Assembly (NCBI GenBank): GCA_002409675.1
Contig: DHOB01000062.1
Coordinates: 1-31,845, forward strand
Length of the DNA stretch: 31,845 bases
Source: Ruminococcaceae bacterium UBA5401
Lineage (GTDB): Bacteria; Bacillota; Clostridia; Oscillospirales; Acutalibacteraceae
Direction of reading: 5' to 3'
Both the position numbers and the translations under genes were made by a program. Below are positions 30,004-31,845 of the stretch, piece by piece (the first letter of the stretch is position 1; each line of letters starts with the position of its first letter). The notes beneath the pieces were generated by a model that did not search any database, was not told the DNA's origin, and was given only the letters and a program-made list of their open reading frames with translations.

Positions 30004-31307
30004 TACGGATATGGAAACTGAAGGACGGCGCCGGGCGGGAGCTGGCGTCCCGGCTGAAAGAGCGGGGCAGAAAAGAGGACCCGCGGGTGGAGGCCGCCGT
30101 CGCAGGCATCATCGAAGGCGTCCGCCGCAGAGGGGACGCCGCCGTGCGGGACGATACGCTGAAGTTCGACGGGGCCCTGCCGGAAAAGACGGAGCTTTCC
30201 CCGGAAGACATGCGGCGGAGCGCGGCCGAATGCGGGCGGGATTTTCTGGACGCCCTGGGCCGCGCGGCCGAAAACATCCGCCGGTTCCACGAGAGGCAGA
30301 AGCAGCAGAGCTGGTTCGTGACCCGGCCCGACGGCGTGATGATGGGCCAGAGAATCCGCGGCCTTTCGCGCGTGGGGATTTACGTGCCCGGCGGCACGGC
30401 GGCGTACCCGTCCTCCGTGCTGATGAACGCGATTCCGGCCAAAATCGCCGGCGTGGGGGAGATTGTGATGGCGACGCCGCCGGCCGCGGGCGGGCGGCCC
30501 AACCCGGCCATCATGGCCGCCGCGCTCCGGGCGGGCGTGGACCGCGTGTTCCAGATCGGCGGGGCGCAGGCCGTCGCGGCGCTCGCCTTCGGGACCGAAA
30601 CCGTCCCCGCCGTGGATAAAATCGTCGGCCCCGGCAACATCTACGTGGCGACCGCGAAAAAGCAGCTCTTCGGCACCGTGGGCATCGACATGGTGGCGGG
30701 GCCGAGTGAAATCCTGATTCTGGCGGACGGTACGGCCAACCCCCGTTTTCTCGCCGCCGACCTGATGTCGCAGGCCGAGCACGACCCCCTCGCCTCCGCG
30801 ATTCTGCTGACCCCGTCGGAGGAAATCGCCTCCGCGACGGTCCGGGAAATCGACCGGCAGATCGGCGGGCTCTCCAGAAAAGAAATCATCGAAAAATCGC
30901 TGGACCGGTACGGGGCGGTCGTCGTCTGCGGCACCATGGACGAAGCGGTGGATTTTGCGAACGAAATCGCGCCGGAGCATCTGGAGGTCTGCGCCGAAAA
31001 CCCGATGGAGTTTCTCGGCCGCATCGACAATGCCGGCTCCGTCTTTCTGGGGAATTATGCCCCGGAGCCGCTCGGCGACTACTACGCGGGGCCGAACCAC
31101 GTCCTGCCGACGGGCGGGACGGCGCGGTTCTCCTCGCCGCTTTCGGTGGACGCCTTCGTCAAAAAATCCAGCTTCCTCTATTACACGAAAGAGGCCCTCG
31201 GACGCGCGGACGCGGACATCGTCGCGCTGGCGCGTGCGGAGGGGCTGACCGCCCACGCCAATTCCATCGAGGTCAGGCGGCCTGCGGGAAAGGAGCCTGA
31301 AAAATGA
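30000..31307 (+). CDS. hisD: Histidinol dehydrogenase
   Basis: Oxidises L-histidinol to L-histidine in two NAD+-dependent steps, with zinc. The 435 residues include VGIYVPGGTAAYPSSVLMNAIPA, GGAQAVAALAFGTETVP, KIVGPGNIYVATAK, the SQAEHDP metal-site segment (Gln and His ligands near 258-261), EIAPEHLEV with the catalytic Glu/His pair, and PNHVLPTGGTARFSSPLSV. The start overlaps the hisG stop (ATGA). Confidence 0.97.
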   Translation: MIRIWKLKDGAGRELASRLKERGRKEDPRVEAAVAGIIEGVRRRGDAAVRDDTLKFDGALPEKTELSPEDMRRSAAECGRDFLDALGRAAENIRRFHERQKQQSWFVTRPDGVMMGQRIRGLSRVGIYVPGGTAAYPSSVLMNAIPAKIAGVGEIVMATPPAAGGRPNPAIMAAALRAGVDRVFQIGGAQAVAALAFGTETVPAVDKIVGPGNIYVATAKKQLFGTVGIDMVAGPSEILILADGTANPRFLAADLMSQAEHDPLASAILLTPSEEIASATVREIDRQIGGLSRKEIIEKSLDRYGAVVVCGTMDEAVDFANEIAPEHLEVCAENPMEFLGRIDNAGSVFLGNYAPEPLGDYYAGPNHVLPTGGTARFSSPLSVDAFVKKSSFLYYTKEALGRADADIVALARAEGLTAHANSIEVRRPAGKEPEK

Positions 31308-31845
31308 GAACGTCTGTCCAGCGGCGAAAGACGAAGGAAACGGATGTTTCCGTGCGGCTGAGCCTTGACGGCGGCGACGTGCGGATAGAGACGGGCATCG
31401 GCTTTTTCGACCACATGCTGACCTCGTTTGCCGTGCACGGCGGCTTCGGCCTCGCCGTGAAGACGGCGGGCGACCTGAACGTGGACGGGCACCATACGGT
31501 CGAGGACACGGGCATCGTGCTGGGCCGCGCGTTCGCGCAGGCGCTCGGCGACCGGTCGGGGATTGCGCGCTTCGGCAGCTTTTTTGCGCCGATGGACGAG
31601 TCCCTCGCCTTCGCCGCGGTGGACATCTGCGGCCGCCCGTTCCTCGTGTTTTCGGCGGATTTCGGGCAGGAGCGCGTGGGGGACTACGACGCCTGCCTCA
31701 CGGAGGAGTTCTTCCGCGCCTTCGCCTTCAACGCCGGGATGACCCTGCACCTGAAATGCCTGTACGGCTCCAACGCCCACCACCAGACGGAAGCCCTGTT
31801 CAAAGCGGCGGCGCACGCCGTGAAAGCCGCCGCCGCGCCCGCCGG
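31304..31845 (+). CDS. hisB: Imidazoleglycerol-phosphate dehydratase, 3' truncated by the window
   Basis: Dehydrates imidazole glycerol phosphate to imidazole acetol phosphate. About 180 residues are visible of a usual 195 or so. Metal-binding motifs are GFFDHMLTSFAVHGG near 33-47, DGHHTVEDTG near 61-70 (the first of two such His-rich motifs) and GSNAHHQTEALFKA near 153-166. This is the single-function bacterial form, with no N-terminal phosphatase domain. The ATG overlaps the hisD stop (ATGA). The reading frame is still open at the last base. Confidence 0.95.
   Translation, partial: MRTSVQRRKTKETDVSVRLSLDGGDVRIETGIGFFDHMLTSFAVHGGFGLAVKTAGDLNVDGHHTVEDTGIVLGRAFAQALGDRSGIARFGSFFAPMDESLAFAAVDICGRPFLVFSADFGQERVGDYDACLTEEFFRAFAFNAGMTLHLKCLYGSNAHHQTEALFKAAAHAVKAAAAPA

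Noticed and set aside
1..31845. CRISPR arrays, transposons, prophage, toxin-antitoxin pairs, tRNA or rRNA genes
   Set aside because: No spaced repeats, transposase or integrase domains, terminal inverted repeats or structural-RNA signatures were seen on either strand.

Overview
The window reads as a stretch of core chromosome from a spore-forming, GC-rich member of the class Clostridia. Three things point there: the end of a spoIIA operon (spoIIAB and sigF), a Gram-positive PolC-type DNA polymerase III, and a complete crotonyl/butyryl-CoA gene set. High GC combined with a thl-crt-hbd-bcd-etfBA cluster suggests an Oscillospirales/Ruminococcaceae-like butyrate or caproate producer. That placement is inference from gene content, not a database match. 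I see no rRNA, tRNA, CRISPR array, insertion sequence or phage module, and no gene-free stretch longer than about 300 bases.

Layout. 1-1130: tail of spoIIAA, then spoIIAB and sigF, overlapping each other. 1145-2798 (minus strand): a flavin reductase-like protein and an S1-domain RNA-binding protein. 2994-3620: a phosphoribosyltransferase-fold protein with its own promoter and terminator. 3696-9889: the six-gene operon thl-crt-hbd-bcd-etfB-etfA, with a strong sigma-A promoter, a candidate Rex operator over the -10 box, and a terminator at the end. 9983-13012: a zinc-ribbon protein (minus), a membrane-anchored GH10-like hydrolase (plus) and mtaB (minus). 13158-16865: a small HPr-like protein (plus), an ABC-F ATPase and a helical unknown (both minus), and a TIM-barrel isomerase-like protein (plus). 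16920-17378: nrdR. 17572-28076: the conserved pyrH-frr-uppS-cdsA-dxr-rseP-ispG-polC run. 28142-31845: the start of a histidine operon, hisZ-hisG-hisD-hisB, with hisB cut by the window edge.

How the genes work together. The 3.9-9.8 kb operon condenses two acetyl-CoA, reduces and dehydrates the product to crotonyl-CoA, and reduces that to butyryl-CoA with Bcd/Etf. It is a main NADH sink, so a Rex-type redox switch at its promoter makes sense. The pyrH-polC run joins nucleotide supply, ribosome recycling, isoprenoid and phospholipid precursor synthesis, membrane proteolysis and replication. The his operon starts from a promoter whose -35 box lies across the polC stop codon.

No wholly new multi-gene system is evident. 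The points most worth a second look are an HPr-like protein with no phosphorylatable histidine but with the Ser46 region, a phosphoribosyltransferase without the acidic pair of the PRPP loop, an apparent non-AUG (ATT) start for rseP, the Rex-like operator, and a dyad over the his promoter.
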